6,218 bases of DNA from assembly GCA_028275645.1 (NCBI GenBank), contig JAPWUH010000071.1, positions 1-6,218 of the forward strand. The letters run 5' to 3'. Under the pieces are notes generated by a model that was not told the origin of the DNA, ran no database searches, and worked only from the letters and a program-made list of their open reading frames with translations. Made by a program: the position numbers and the translations under genes. Below are positions 1 through 5,660 of the stretch, one piece after another (position 1 is the first letter of the stretch; every line of letters starts with the position of its first letter). The DNA comes from Caldivirga sp. GTDB lineage: Archaea; Thermoproteota; Thermoprotei; Thermoproteales; Thermocladiaceae.

Positions 1-2
1 AT

Positions 3-65
3 CAGCCTAAGATTTACGAGGACACACCAGTATTCACGATACATGGCCAATGTGGTATTCCTTAA
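3..65 (+). CDS. Possible C-terminal tail of an upstream gene (partial)
   Basis: Frame 3 is open from the window edge to a TAA at 63-65 and reads QPKIYEDTPVFTIHGQCGIP. The residue mix is protein-like and it ends shortly before the integrase promoter, as a preceding gene would. A second frame is also open here (to TGA at 79-81), and 20 codons is too little to exclude chance. No family is recognisable. Confidence 0.25.
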   Translation, partial: QPKIYEDTPVFTIHGQCGIP

Positions 66-81
66 AAAGCAAAACTGTTGA

Positions 82-88
82 ATAAAAT
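82..88 (+). promoter_or_regulatory. Putative TATA box of the integrase gene
   Basis: The A/T-rich ATAAAAT is centred near 85, which at the usual archaeal spacing of about 25 bases places transcription start near 111, leaving a short leader that contains the ribosome binding site at 117-124. A second candidate, TTAAAA at 62-67, would give a leader of roughly 36 bases. The spacing argument is inference from archaeal promoter rules. Confidence 0.4.
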
Positions 89-99
89 TGTTGAACAAT
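87..99 (+). promoter_or_regulatory. Palindrome at the integrase promoter, possible operator
   Basis: ATTGTT-G-AACAAT is a perfect inverted repeat with six-base arms and a one-base centre, lying between the candidate TATA box and the predicted transcription start. TGTTGAA also occurs directly upstream at 76-82. A site here would be positioned to block transcription, and the integrase has a helix-turn-helix N-terminus that could bind it. Binding is a guess; a single palindrome of this size is expected about once by chance in a window this long. Confidence 0.3.
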
Positions 100-116
100 A
101 TGCCTAACAGGCAATG

Positions 117-124
117 GGGTGGTT
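117..124 (+). promoter_or_regulatory. Ribosome binding site of the integrase, decides the start
   Basis: GGGGTGGT resembles the archaeal Shine-Dalgarno consensus GAGGTGAT and ends three bases before the ATG at 128. An in-frame GTG at 119 falls inside this site, so the ATG at 128 is preferred. Confidence 0.5.
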
Positions 125-127
125 TGC

Positions 128-1408
128 ATGGACCCCGACCTGGTTAGGATTGAGGCGGTTCCACAGGATGTTAGGCGGAAGATACTTGACTACGTTACTG
201 GGGTTAAGGGTGTTAAACCTAGTGAACTGGGCTATGATAAAACGTACTTGTATAGGGTTAGGCACGGCATGGTTCCGATTAGTGATGAATTGTTTAGAGC
301 ATTGCTCAAGTTCATTGATGTTGATGAGTATGCTAGGCTAGTAGGCTCTGCACCACCGCTTGTTGAGGCTACTCCCGATGATGCCGTGCGTGTTGTGAAG
401 AGGGCTCTTGTGGATAAGGGCTACAGGAACCTGCTTTTCGAACTACTCAGGCAAGCCTTTGGTGATGAGTTCCGTGAGTACAGGGCTTCATGGATGGTGG
501 CTGAGCGTGATGTTGAGGAGTTTGTGAGGGCTAAGAGGCTTAGGGGGTTGAGTGATAGGACGATTAAGACTGAGGTTCACTACATTAGGCAGGCGCTTAG
601 TGATTTGAATTGGACCCTCACCCCTGAGGGGATTAGGGAGTACCTTGCTGGCTTAGCTGAGGAGGGTGGGCACTACGTTGCAAGGCACATTACTGTGGCC
701 TTAAAGAGCCTTCTCAAGACTGTCCTCAAGCCAAGGGACCCAGCCCTATTCAGGCTACTCTATGATTCCTTCACCGTGTATAAGTATAAGGCTACTACCC
801 ACGTTAAGCTACCTACACTCGAGCAACTACAAGCTATTTGGCACCAACTACCGAGTGTTGAGGCCAGGTTCTACTTCACGCTCCTAGCCGAGTGTGGTCT
901 TAGGCCAAGTGAACCATTCCTAGCCAGCATTGATGACCTAGACCTTGAACACGGCATGATACGCATTGGTAAGGTTACTGAGACTAAGCGCTCCTTCGTA
1001 GCCTTCCTACGCCCCGAGGTCGTGGATTGGGTTAAATCAGCTTACCTACCGGCCAGGGAGGCGTTAATCAGGGTTAGGTTTGATCTTGTGAAGGCTGATT
1101 ACCTTGGTGTTAATGTTAATGCTGAGGGTTGGGCTAGGAGGCTAATACCATTCGACCAATCCAGGCTCAGGAGGGAGATTAAGGAGACGGCCAGGCAGGT
1201 GCTTGGCAGGAGTCTTGAACTGTATGAACTGCGTAAATTCTTTGCAACATGGATGATTTCACAAGGAGTACCAGAGAGCATTGTTAATACCCTGCAAGGT
1301 AGGGCACCGCCAAGCGAATTCAGGATACTTGTTGAACACTACTGGAGTCCCAGGCATGAGGAATTGAGGCAATGGTACCTTCGTTATGCGCCTAGGGTTT
1401 GTTGCTGA
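128..1408 (+). CDS. Archaeal tyrosine recombinase (integrase) with N-terminal helix-turn-helix
   Basis: Site-specific recombinase of the phage-integrase/tyrosine recombinase superfamily, 426 residues. Seen in order: a helix-turn-helix-like segment (about 13-62), a helical core-binding/SAM-like region (about 120-215), then the catalytic domain. Catalytic candidates are Arg259 in ECGLRPSEP, Lys288 in the hairpin TETKRSF, Tyr366-x-x-Arg369 in YELRKF (Tyr where most families have His), Arg392 in LQGRAPPSE (where bacterial enzymes have a GH motif) and nucleophile Tyr405 in EHYWSP. The GRAPPSE...HYWSP ending is typical of crenarchaeal integrases. It is longer than the usual 300-350 residues because of the N-terminal module. 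The gene appears complete and is not split by an attachment site, unlike integrated SSV-type integrases. Its last codons (APRVCC) coincide with a repeat found twice more downstream. The ATG at 128 is chosen over GTG at 119 because of the ribosome binding site. Confidence 0.9.
   Translation: MDPDLVRIEAVPQDVRRKILDYVTGVKGVKPSELGYDKTYLYRVRHGMVPISDELFRALLKFIDVDEYARLVGSAPPLVEATPDDAVRVVKRALVDKGYRNLLFELLRQAFGDEFREYRASWMVAERDVEEFVRAKRLRGLSDRTIKTEVHYIRQALSDLNWTLTPEGIREYLAGLAEEGGHYVARHITVALKSLLKTVLKPRDPALFRLLYDSFTVYKYKATTHVKLPTLEQLQAIWHQLPSVEARFYFTLLAECGLRPSEPFLASIDDLDLEHGMIRIGKVTETKRSFVAFLRPEVVDWVKSAYLPAREALIRVRFDLVKADYLGVNVNAEGWARRLIPFDQSRLRREIKETARQVLGRSLELYELRKFFATWMISQGVPESIVNTLQGRAPPSEFRILVEHYWSPRHEELRQWYLRYAPRVCC
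1386..1404 (+). repeat. Direct repeat copy 1, inside the integrase 3' end (putative attachment site)
   Basis: atgcgcctagggtttgttg occurs here and again, identical over 19 bases, at 2877-2895; a third copy at 3725-3743 matches at 15 of 19. Here it encodes most of the integrase C-terminus, and the stop TGA follows at 1406-1408. This is the intact reference copy. Duplication of the 3' end of an integrase gene around passenger genes is what an attachment site would leave; that role is inferred. Confidence 0.75.
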
Positions 1409-1603
1409 ATTTTGGTGGTCGAGAATAAAATTACTTCCCCCTTCACATCACCAGACCAACAAAGGAATAGGAATGATTATTCTCAATTTGATGTGTTTTG
1501 GTTGTGTAACTGGTTCCAGCCTGAGAACAATGACATGAATATGTTCCTCTTGATGAATGGGGACATTTTCAACCACCCACCTACCTCAAAACAATACAAT
1601 TGA
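1409..1603 (+). other. Stretch after the integrase with no convincing gene
   Basis: An open + frame from about 1412 ends at TGA 1601-1603. It lies in the same frame as the surface-protein remnant downstream and may be its decayed N-terminal part, but it has no promoter or ribosome binding site that I can see and its product is not recognisable. The opposite strand is also open here (1483-1698). No RNA gene, repeat array or terminator is evident. Confidence 0.4.
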
Positions 1604-2008
1604 AATGAGTACAGTGCATACGCAACACCACCAAACCCACCAACATCCACAAACACAATAACAGGAAAACCACTACCCACACAATCACACATAAACACAT
1701 ATAATACAGCGTTTAATCAAGAAACATAGAGGTTTAGTGGAAATTATCAAAAAGCTTTATATGGGTATTTACCATTTATTTCTGATAATACAAATAGTAA
1801 TTTTGTACCTGGAACTTTTGGATATAAGGAAGAATATAATAGTCTTTCACAATCTTTGTATATAAGTTCCTTACAAGATAATGCAAATTATTATAATGGA
1901 AATCCTTATCTGTTCATTTCAGCAGGCTCAGGAGGGGGATCTGGATATATGTATTTAGATTGGGTTATAGTAACATATGGAGTTCCTTATGTTGCGAGTG
2001 TATCATAA
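1604..2008 (+). pseudogene. Decayed 3' fragment of a surface/extracellular protein gene
   Basis: One + frame reads as protein from 1604 to the TAA at 2006-2008, interrupted by TAG at 1727-1729 and preceded in frame by TGA at 1601-1603. It has no plausible start. The first part is Pro/Thr/Ser-rich (YATPPNPPTST), like a linker in a secreted protein. After the TAG comes an Asn/Tyr/Ser/Gly-rich stretch with GYLPFISDNTNSNFVPGTFG, then YLFISAGSGGGSG and an ending YLDWVIVTYGVPYVASVS. Such endings recall the C-termini of archaeal surface proteins with lectin-like (DUF2341/concanavalin-type) domains; that assignment is from memory of the family and tentative. The part after 1730 is markedly A+T-rich, unlike the integrase. 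It ends 14 bases from the stop of the converging gene. Most likely a truncated gene left by insertion or deletion between the flanking repeats; the extent 5' of the TAG is uncertain. Confidence 0.5.
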
Positions 2009-2022
2009 AAATTGTTAAAAAA
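2006..2022 (-). terminator. T-tract terminator after the extracellular protein gene
   Basis: Directly after the minus-strand TAA the RNA-like strand reads TTTTTT AACAA TTTTT. Paired T-runs at a stop codon are the usual form of intrinsic termination in archaea. The same bases hold the stop of the converging pseudogene. Confidence 0.5.
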
Positions 2023-2757
2023 TTAGCTGGAAGGATTATATCCCTGTTGTGGAAAATCAAAAGGAATGGCTGAACCAGAAGGGGTACCAGATCCATATGA
2101 AATTATAGTTCCGTTAGGTAATACTAATACATACCCTCCATCGAATGCCGGAATATAATGTTGATATACCATTGTTTGGTATGCTACTGTTCCTGTTGTG
2201 TTTGTCCAAGTAAATACTGGTGAGTTTCCTGGTAGTCCTGCTGCATATGTTCCTGGTGTGTTCATTGCTGCTATAAAATTAGTTACCCATCCTTGATATG
2301 TGTAGAATCCCGCAATGTTTGCTGGGTTTATTTTATTTGCCTCTATTACATAATATGTTTGTCCATTTATTGTTACCTGTTGAATTGGTATTTGGCCTTT
2401 AATTACATAGAAGTCCTGTAAAGGCACATATGGTTGATTATTTACTGGATCGGTTTGTCCAACAAATTGATTATTTAATTGAACTATTTGGTTATGGTTT
2501 TGAATTATTGTGCCTGCGTATTTCCCATTCCATACTGCATTAGTTAATGTTGTTCCGTTGGGTAGTATTAAAGTGCCTACGGGGTCAGTGTGCCCATTGT
2601 AATTCACAGTTTGATCGCTTGGTACAAATGCTTCAAAACCATTTGGTGAACCAACGTACTGCATCTGTGCCCTGTGTGTTGGTGGTAGGAGGACTAGGGC
2701 GGCGGCAGCAGCTACAACGACCACGATGCCGATGACCACGTACTTTAATGCAACCAT
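2023..2757 (-). CDS. Membrane-anchored extracellular protein, family unknown
   Basis: 244 residues. Residues 1-26 form a signal peptide or signal anchor: a short start with one Lys, then an uninterrupted Val/Ile/Ala/Leu stretch (YVVIGIVVVVAAAAALVLL) ending in PP. The rest is hydrophilic, rich in Asn, Gln, Thr, Gly, Pro and Tyr, almost free of Cys and charged residues, and looks beta-rich, as in secreted proteins of thermophilic archaea. Several N-x-T/S sites (for example LPNGTT, TNTTGT, LPNGTI) could be glycosylated. LPNGT occurs twice. I recognise no family. The ATG at 2757 is chosen over one at 2799 because the latter overlaps the TATA box, whereas 2757 follows a GGGTGGTG ribosome binding site. 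Composition changes inside the gene: the anchor segment is G+C-rich, the exposed part (below about 2640) A+T-rich, suggesting a mosaic or acquired domain. It lies alone between repeat copies 1 and 2, pointing at the integrase. Confidence 0.7.
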   Translation of the reverse strand: MVALKYVVIGIVVVVAAAAALVLLPPTHRAQMQYVGSPNGFEAFVPSDQTVNYNGHTDPVGTLILPNGTTLTNAVWNGKYAGTIIQNHNQIVQLNNQFVGQTDPVNNQPYVPLQDFYVIKGQIPIQQVTINGQTYYVIEANKINPANIAGFYTYQGWVTNFIAAMNTPGTYAAGLPGNSPVFTWTNTTGTVAYQTMVYQHYIPAFDGGYVLVLPNGTIISYGSGTPSGSAIPFDFPQQGYNPSS

Positions 2758-2760
2758 AAC

Positions 2761-2767
2761 ACCACCC
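2761..2767 (-). promoter_or_regulatory. Ribosome binding site that fixes the start at 2757
   Basis: On the minus strand GGGTGGTGTT precedes the ATG directly. It matches the GGTG core of archaeal ribosome binding sites and falls in an expected leader of about 11 bases given the TATA box at 2791-2796. The same GGGTGGT is seen before the integrase start. Confidence 0.5.
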
Positions 2768-2788
2768 AAGAAAACCCACAACAACCAG

Positions 2789-2800
2789 CCTTTAAGCATT
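2789..2800 (-). promoter_or_regulatory. TATA box of the extracellular protein gene
   Basis: Read on the minus strand, AATGCTTAAAGG carries a TATA-like CTTAAA centred near 2793, predicting transcription start near 2768, just ahead of the ribosome binding site. The promoter of the next gene has the closely similar AATGCTTTTAAT (3679-3690), each time with C-G rich bases immediately upstream. Confidence 0.5.
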
Positions 2801-2845
2801 ACGGCTCAAACAAACCCAACCACAGCCACCGGCAAGCACCCAACC

Positions 2846-2902
2846 CATGGAAAACTAAGACAACGACACCTGAAGCATGCGCCTAGGGTTTGTTGTGATT
2901 AA
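2846..2902 (+). repeat. Direct repeat copy 2: remnant of an integrase 3' end
   Basis: The 19-base core at 2877-2895 is identical to the integrase copy. Read in the corresponding frame, the + strand from 2846 gives HGKLRQRHLKHAPRVCC then D and TAA; the integrase itself ends HEELRQWYLRYAPRVCC and TGA. Similarity therefore extends about 30 bases upstream of the core at a lower level, with many differences being transitions. It is a diverged integrase tail rather than a chance repeat. It lies 29 bases past the stop of the membrane protein gene and upstream of the promoter of the extracellular protein gene. Confidence 0.75.
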
Positions 2903-2931
2903 TTTCTCTTCTTTATCCCCTCTCCTCTTTT

Positions 2932-3657
2932 TCACCTTCTCCTTCGTTGTTGTAACCAGCGTTGTAGCCGGCCAATACCAATTATAATAAGTATTAAAAC
3001 TGTTGTTGCGCAACAAGCGTAAATTGCCGCAACTCCATTATAACTATGCACGTGTTTAAAAAGTTGTTGTCCGTAAAGATAATGAAAGAGTATTTGATGT
3101 ATAAGACTTACATGAAGTAATTCAATGAATGTGAATGTGAGGAGCATGTATATTACGCCTATGTACATGATGTATGCGAGGTGATAGGACCTTACTTCGT
3201 AAAACCCACGCTCTAACGGTCCTAGTGGGTTTCGCTCTATTTCTGTTTTGAGTATGTCCCTTGCGCCTCCTGTGTTGTAGGGTACTGTGAACCCCATTAG
3301 GCATTCGTGTTCTATTGCCTCTATGCATGCTGATCTCTCTATTTGGAAGTGCCTCACCTTGTATGATAGGTGCATCATTGTGAGTGTGAACCAGGCGAGT
3401 GCGGTGAACAGGATTGCCCTAACCACATGCTCACTACTCGGTATGTAGTGAAGCGCAAGCGTCAGGATTACGCCTATGGCAGTTATTGTACCGAACGGTA
3501 ACTGCCAAAGCATGGCATCATAGTGTCTCCAATCCTCAGTCAACCTCTCATAAAGCCTCCAAACACCATCAGCACACCAACACCGAACCCCCACACACTC
3601 ACGCGGGATCCCCCACCTACACCTCTCCACTAACTCATCACGTCGTTCCTGGGCCAT
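2932..3657 (-). CDS. Four-helix membrane protein, family unknown
   Basis: 241 residues with four likely membrane segments, about 53-72, 78-98, 158-181 and 207-229, in two pairs separated by a hydrophilic loop of about 60 residues, and a strongly basic C-terminal tail (LQQRRRR). Both termini are predicted cytoplasmic. Visible motifs are Cys21, Cys26, Cys28 in the N-terminal region and a conserved-looking WRHYDAMLWQLPFG (43-56) leading into helix 1. That Tyr-Asp...Trp-Gln-x-Pro entry recalls membrane proteins often found in accessory islands, but I cannot name a family. The ATG at 3657 is preferred over the in-frame ATG at 3669 because the TATA box lies 25 bases upstream of it, giving a leaderless mRNA. 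It sits alone between repeat copies 2 and 3, transcribed towards the integrase from its own promoter. Confidence 0.75.
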   Translation of the reverse strand: MAQERRDELVERCRWGIPRECVGVRCWCADGVWRLYERLTEDWRHYDAMLWQLPFGTITAIGVILTLALHYIPSSEHVVRAILFTALAWFTLTMMHLSYKVRHFQIERSACIEAIEHECLMGFTVPYNTGGARDILKTEIERNPLGPLERGFYEVRSYHLAYIMYIGVIYMLLTFTFIELLHVSLIHQILFHYLYGQQLFKHVHSYNGVAAIYACCATTVLILIIIGIGRLQRWLQQRRRR

Positions 3658-3678
3658 TGAAAAGCGCATAAATAATCA

Positions 3679-3690
3679 ATTAAAAGCATT
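3679..3690 (-). promoter_or_regulatory. TATA box of the membrane protein gene (leaderless)
   Basis: Minus-strand AATGCTTTTAAT, TATA-like centre near 3682, is 25 bases from the ATG at 3657 and so would start the transcript at the first codon. It repeats the AATGCTT(T)TAA pattern of the other cassette promoter at 2789-2800. Confidence 0.5.
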
Positions 3691-3708
3691 GCCGCAACGC
3701 CACCATAA

Positions 3709-3747
3709 GGTAGGTACCCAAAGCATGCACTAAGGGTTTGCTGTTAG
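3709..3747 (+). repeat. Direct repeat copy 3: most diverged integrase 3' end
   Basis: atgcactaagggtttgctg at 3725-3743 matches the core of copies 1 and 2 at 15 of 19 positions. In the integrase frame the + strand reads GRYPKHALRVCC followed by TAG, against QWYLRYAPRVCC and TGA in the integrase. GGTACC just upstream is shared with the integrase DNA. It shares AAGCATGC with copy 2. A TAA in frame at 3706-3708 marks the end of recognisable similarity. It lies 27 bases past the ComF-DprA stop. Confidence 0.65.
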
Positions 3748-3774
3748 AGACCTAAACATCGAGGATACTGATGG

Positions 3775-5631
3775 TTAGGACATGAAGTCTGTTATCTTAT
3801 CACTACCCTTAAGCATCTCTAACCTTCTCTTCAGCTCCTCTTCAGCCAGTTTCAACACGCTAAGTAAGTCACCCACGGAATCCACGACATTAGCCCCCTC
3901 CTTTCTGAAGTATTCAAAGCCCTCTTGAACCTTCCTGTCATCCACCCTAGGCTTGAATATTATGACCCTCCTATTAGCCCTTAACCCAAATTTAACCTGG
4001 TAGGCAGTACCCCATCCCTTCTCCTTATACCTAGTCTCCGGTATCACAACGGCAATTGACATGCCTGCAGTAATCCTATTCCTAGATGCCAGTTGCACTT
4101 CAACACGACCTTTATAGAGGTTTTCCGAGACAACGGCACCATTCCTAAGGAGCTTATCTGCAATACTACCCCTCTCACTCAGTAGGTATAATGTGTAGTC
4201 ACTCCTGGCATTAACCATGTAAGGTACGACACCAATAACCCTCCCACCATTATTAAGAGCCTCCTTAGCAGCGGTTAAGTCCACACCCTTAGCGAGCCCA
4301 GTTATAATAGTATACCCACTCTTAACCAACTCCCTAACAATCTCCCTAGTCAACTCCACACCACTGTCACTCAACTCCCTCGTACCAACAACAGCAACCG
4401 GCCTTAACACGCTCCAGTCAAGTGGCTGGCCAATGTGGTAGAGTAATAGTGGTGGGTATACATTATTCTCCCTACTCCCATATACCCTCAGGTAGGTTGG
4501 GTATTCAGGCGAGTCCATTGGTATTACCCTGATGCCGTAATTCAACAATCGATGAACTTCCTCAACAACCTCCTGGTTATTAATACTAACCCTACTGAGT
4601 ACATTCACTAACTTATAGCCATTAATAACCCTTTTAGCGATATCCATTGTCGTGTTAATGCCACTAAGGTAACTCCCCTTAACCTTATCCCAATTAACCC
4701 ACGCATAGTGGATTAAGGCTAATTCCTCGACACTGTAATCAGTCTTCAACTTAGCCTTCTCATAATCCTCCCATAACCATGTGGGTAACATACCACCCAT
4801 AGCCCTCTGATAATAATCCCTCACAGCAGTTAATAAGTAGTATCTAATACCGCGGTTAGGCGCTACACTCCTCAGCAGTTTAACAATTGTACTCGCCGTT
4901 ACACCCCTAGTCTTCACATCATCAACAATCAACACAACATCACCATCACTTAACTTATTCAACACACCCAATGCATCCTCATTAATAGTATAGAGGCCCT
5001 CAGTCTCCCTGCACTCACACTCCAACGCCTGCTCAGGATTATTGGGGTACCTCTTCTCGCACTCCCTCCTAATATCCATCCTCTTACGTGAGTCAATCTT
5101 AATTACTAAGTCCTCGGCGACAGGCACCTCATGATTAAACTCCCTCTTCAACACCCCAGCTAACCGTTGAGCCAATTCAACAGCCTGATTAAAGCCCCTA
5201 CTCCTAACCTCCTCCTCATGCTTAGGGACCGGTACAATGAGCCTTATCCTATGGATATCAACATCATAAATGAGGTATAGAGCCATTGCACACGCCACTA
5301 GGTCAGCAACCCTCTTATCTCTCTTCAACTCAAGGACATATTGAGTTATCTGGTTATAAGGCTCCTTCATTGACTCACTTGGGTAATAGAAGCACGCGGA
5401 AATAGACCTATCAATAGGCACACCACAAACACTCTTACAAAACTCACACTCCCCAAACTCCAATGATTGAGGTAAAGCACACTCGCTACACTTATATAGG
5501 TCCATGAATGACCTGCAGAGGACACCACTCCGCCCACTCCACCCATCCTCATAGTGAATGAAGCCTTGGTCATCTAGGCAACACTTAACGTTACCAATAC
5601 TCAGACACCTTTTCAGGAATACTACACCCAC
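3775..5631 (-). CDS. comF-dprA: ComF-type phosphoribosyltransferase fused to a DprA/Smf domain
   Basis: 618 residues. N-terminal ComF part: a Cys-rich zinc-ribbon region (Cys48-x2-Cys51, Cys62-x2-Cys65, further Cys at 9, 17, 18, 39, 69, 80), then the ComF signature VPVPKHEEEVRSRGFNQA (133-150) and the PRPP-loop VVLIVDDVKTRGVTAST (232-248). A helical linker (about 295-345) precedes the DprA Rossmann-like domain: YPTYL (377-381), PPLLLYHIGQ (393-402), VAVVGTRELSDSG (412-424), TIITGLAKGVDLTAAKEAL (441-459), VVSEN (500-504) and SRNRITAGMS (516-525). In bacteria ComFC handles incoming single-stranded DNA after uptake and DprA loads it onto RecA; both are cytoplasmic. Differences from typical DprA: Ala where GID..AH has His, and KGWGTA in place of the usual SGSL-TA. 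PRPP-loop 'TR' replaces 'TT'. The GTG start is supported by a TATA box 25 bases upstream. Bacterial proteins are normally separate, so the fusion is notable. Role here unknown: DNA uptake, recombination or defence are all possible. Confidence 0.88.
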   Translation of the reverse strand: MGVVFLKRCLSIGNVKCCLDDQGFIHYEDGWSGRSGVLCRSFMDLYKCSECALPQSLEFGECEFCKSVCGVPIDRSISACFYYPSESMKEPYNQITQYVLELKRDKRVADLVACAMALYLIYDVDIHRIRLIVPVPKHEEEVRSRGFNQAVELAQRLAGVLKREFNHEVPVAEDLVIKIDSRKRMDIRRECEKRYPNNPEQALECECRETEGLYTINEDALGVLNKLSDGDVVLIVDDVKTRGVTASTIVKLLRSVAPNRGIRYYLLTAVRDYYQRAMGGMLPTWLWEDYEKAKLKTDYSVEELALIHYAWVNWDKVKGSYLSGINTTMDIAKRVINGYKLVNVLSRVSINNQEVVEEVHRLLNYGIRVIPMDSPEYPTYLRVYGSRENNVYPPLLLYHIGQPLDWSVLRPVAVVGTRELSDSGVELTREIVRELVKSGYTIITGLAKGVDLTAAKEALNNGGRVIGVVPYMVNARSDYTLYLLSERGSIADKLLRNGAVVSENLYKGRVEVQLASRNRITAGMSIAVVIPETRYKEKGWGTAYQVKFGLRANRRVIIFKPRVDDRKVQEGFEYFRKEGANVVDSVGDLLSVLKLAEEELKRRLEMLKGSDKITDFMS

Positions 5632-5652
5632 GATACCGAAACCAACACGCTC

Positions 5653-5660
5653 TATTTATA
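5653..5660 (-). promoter_or_regulatory. TATA box of the ComF-DprA gene (leaderless GTG start)
   Basis: Minus-strand TATAAATA, the clearest TATA box in the window, is centred about 25 bases from the GTG at 5631. This places transcription start at or next to the start codon and supports both the GTG start and a leaderless mRNA. Confidence 0.65.

Noticed and set aside
5..20. Weak match to the repeat core (gcctaagatttacg) at the window start, possible left attachment site
   Set aside because: Similarity is limited to about ten bases, with no integrase-tail coding; indistinguishable from chance.
114..341. Open frame starting at ATG 114, overlapping the integrase
   Set aside because: Out-of-frame shadow of the integrase, whose motifs establish the true frame.
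1483..1698. Minus-strand open frame of 71 codons (GTG start) opposite the pseudogene region
   Set aside because: No TATA box about 25 bases upstream and no ribosome binding site. Its GGFGG-type sequence is the reverse of the Pro/Thr-rich + strand frame. The + strand reading connects to a more convincing protein ending, though strand assignment between 1483 and 1698 is not certain.
1621..1700. C/A-rich stretch resembling simple repeats or a CRISPR-like array
   Set aside because: No regular unit or spacer pattern; explained by Pro/Thr/Asn codons of the + strand remnant.
2547..2735. Plus-strand open frame inside the extracellular protein gene
   Set aside because: Antisense shadow without promoter or ribosome binding site.
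2901..2940. Pyrimidine-rich tract after repeat copy 2, possible + strand terminator
   Set aside because: It overlaps the 3' end of the membrane protein gene, where it encodes the Arg-rich tail, and there is no active + strand gene before it; a relic terminator is possible but not supportable.
3122..3671. Open frames in other frames over the membrane protein gene (3122-3328 minus, 3486-3671 plus)
   Set aside because: His/Arg/Thr-rich shadows with no initiation signals; the membrane protein has clear helices in its own frame.
5367..5573. Minus-strand open frame within the ComF zinc-ribbon region
   Set aside because: Lies in a different frame of the ComF-DprA gene, where the Cys pairs and family motifs define the coding frame.
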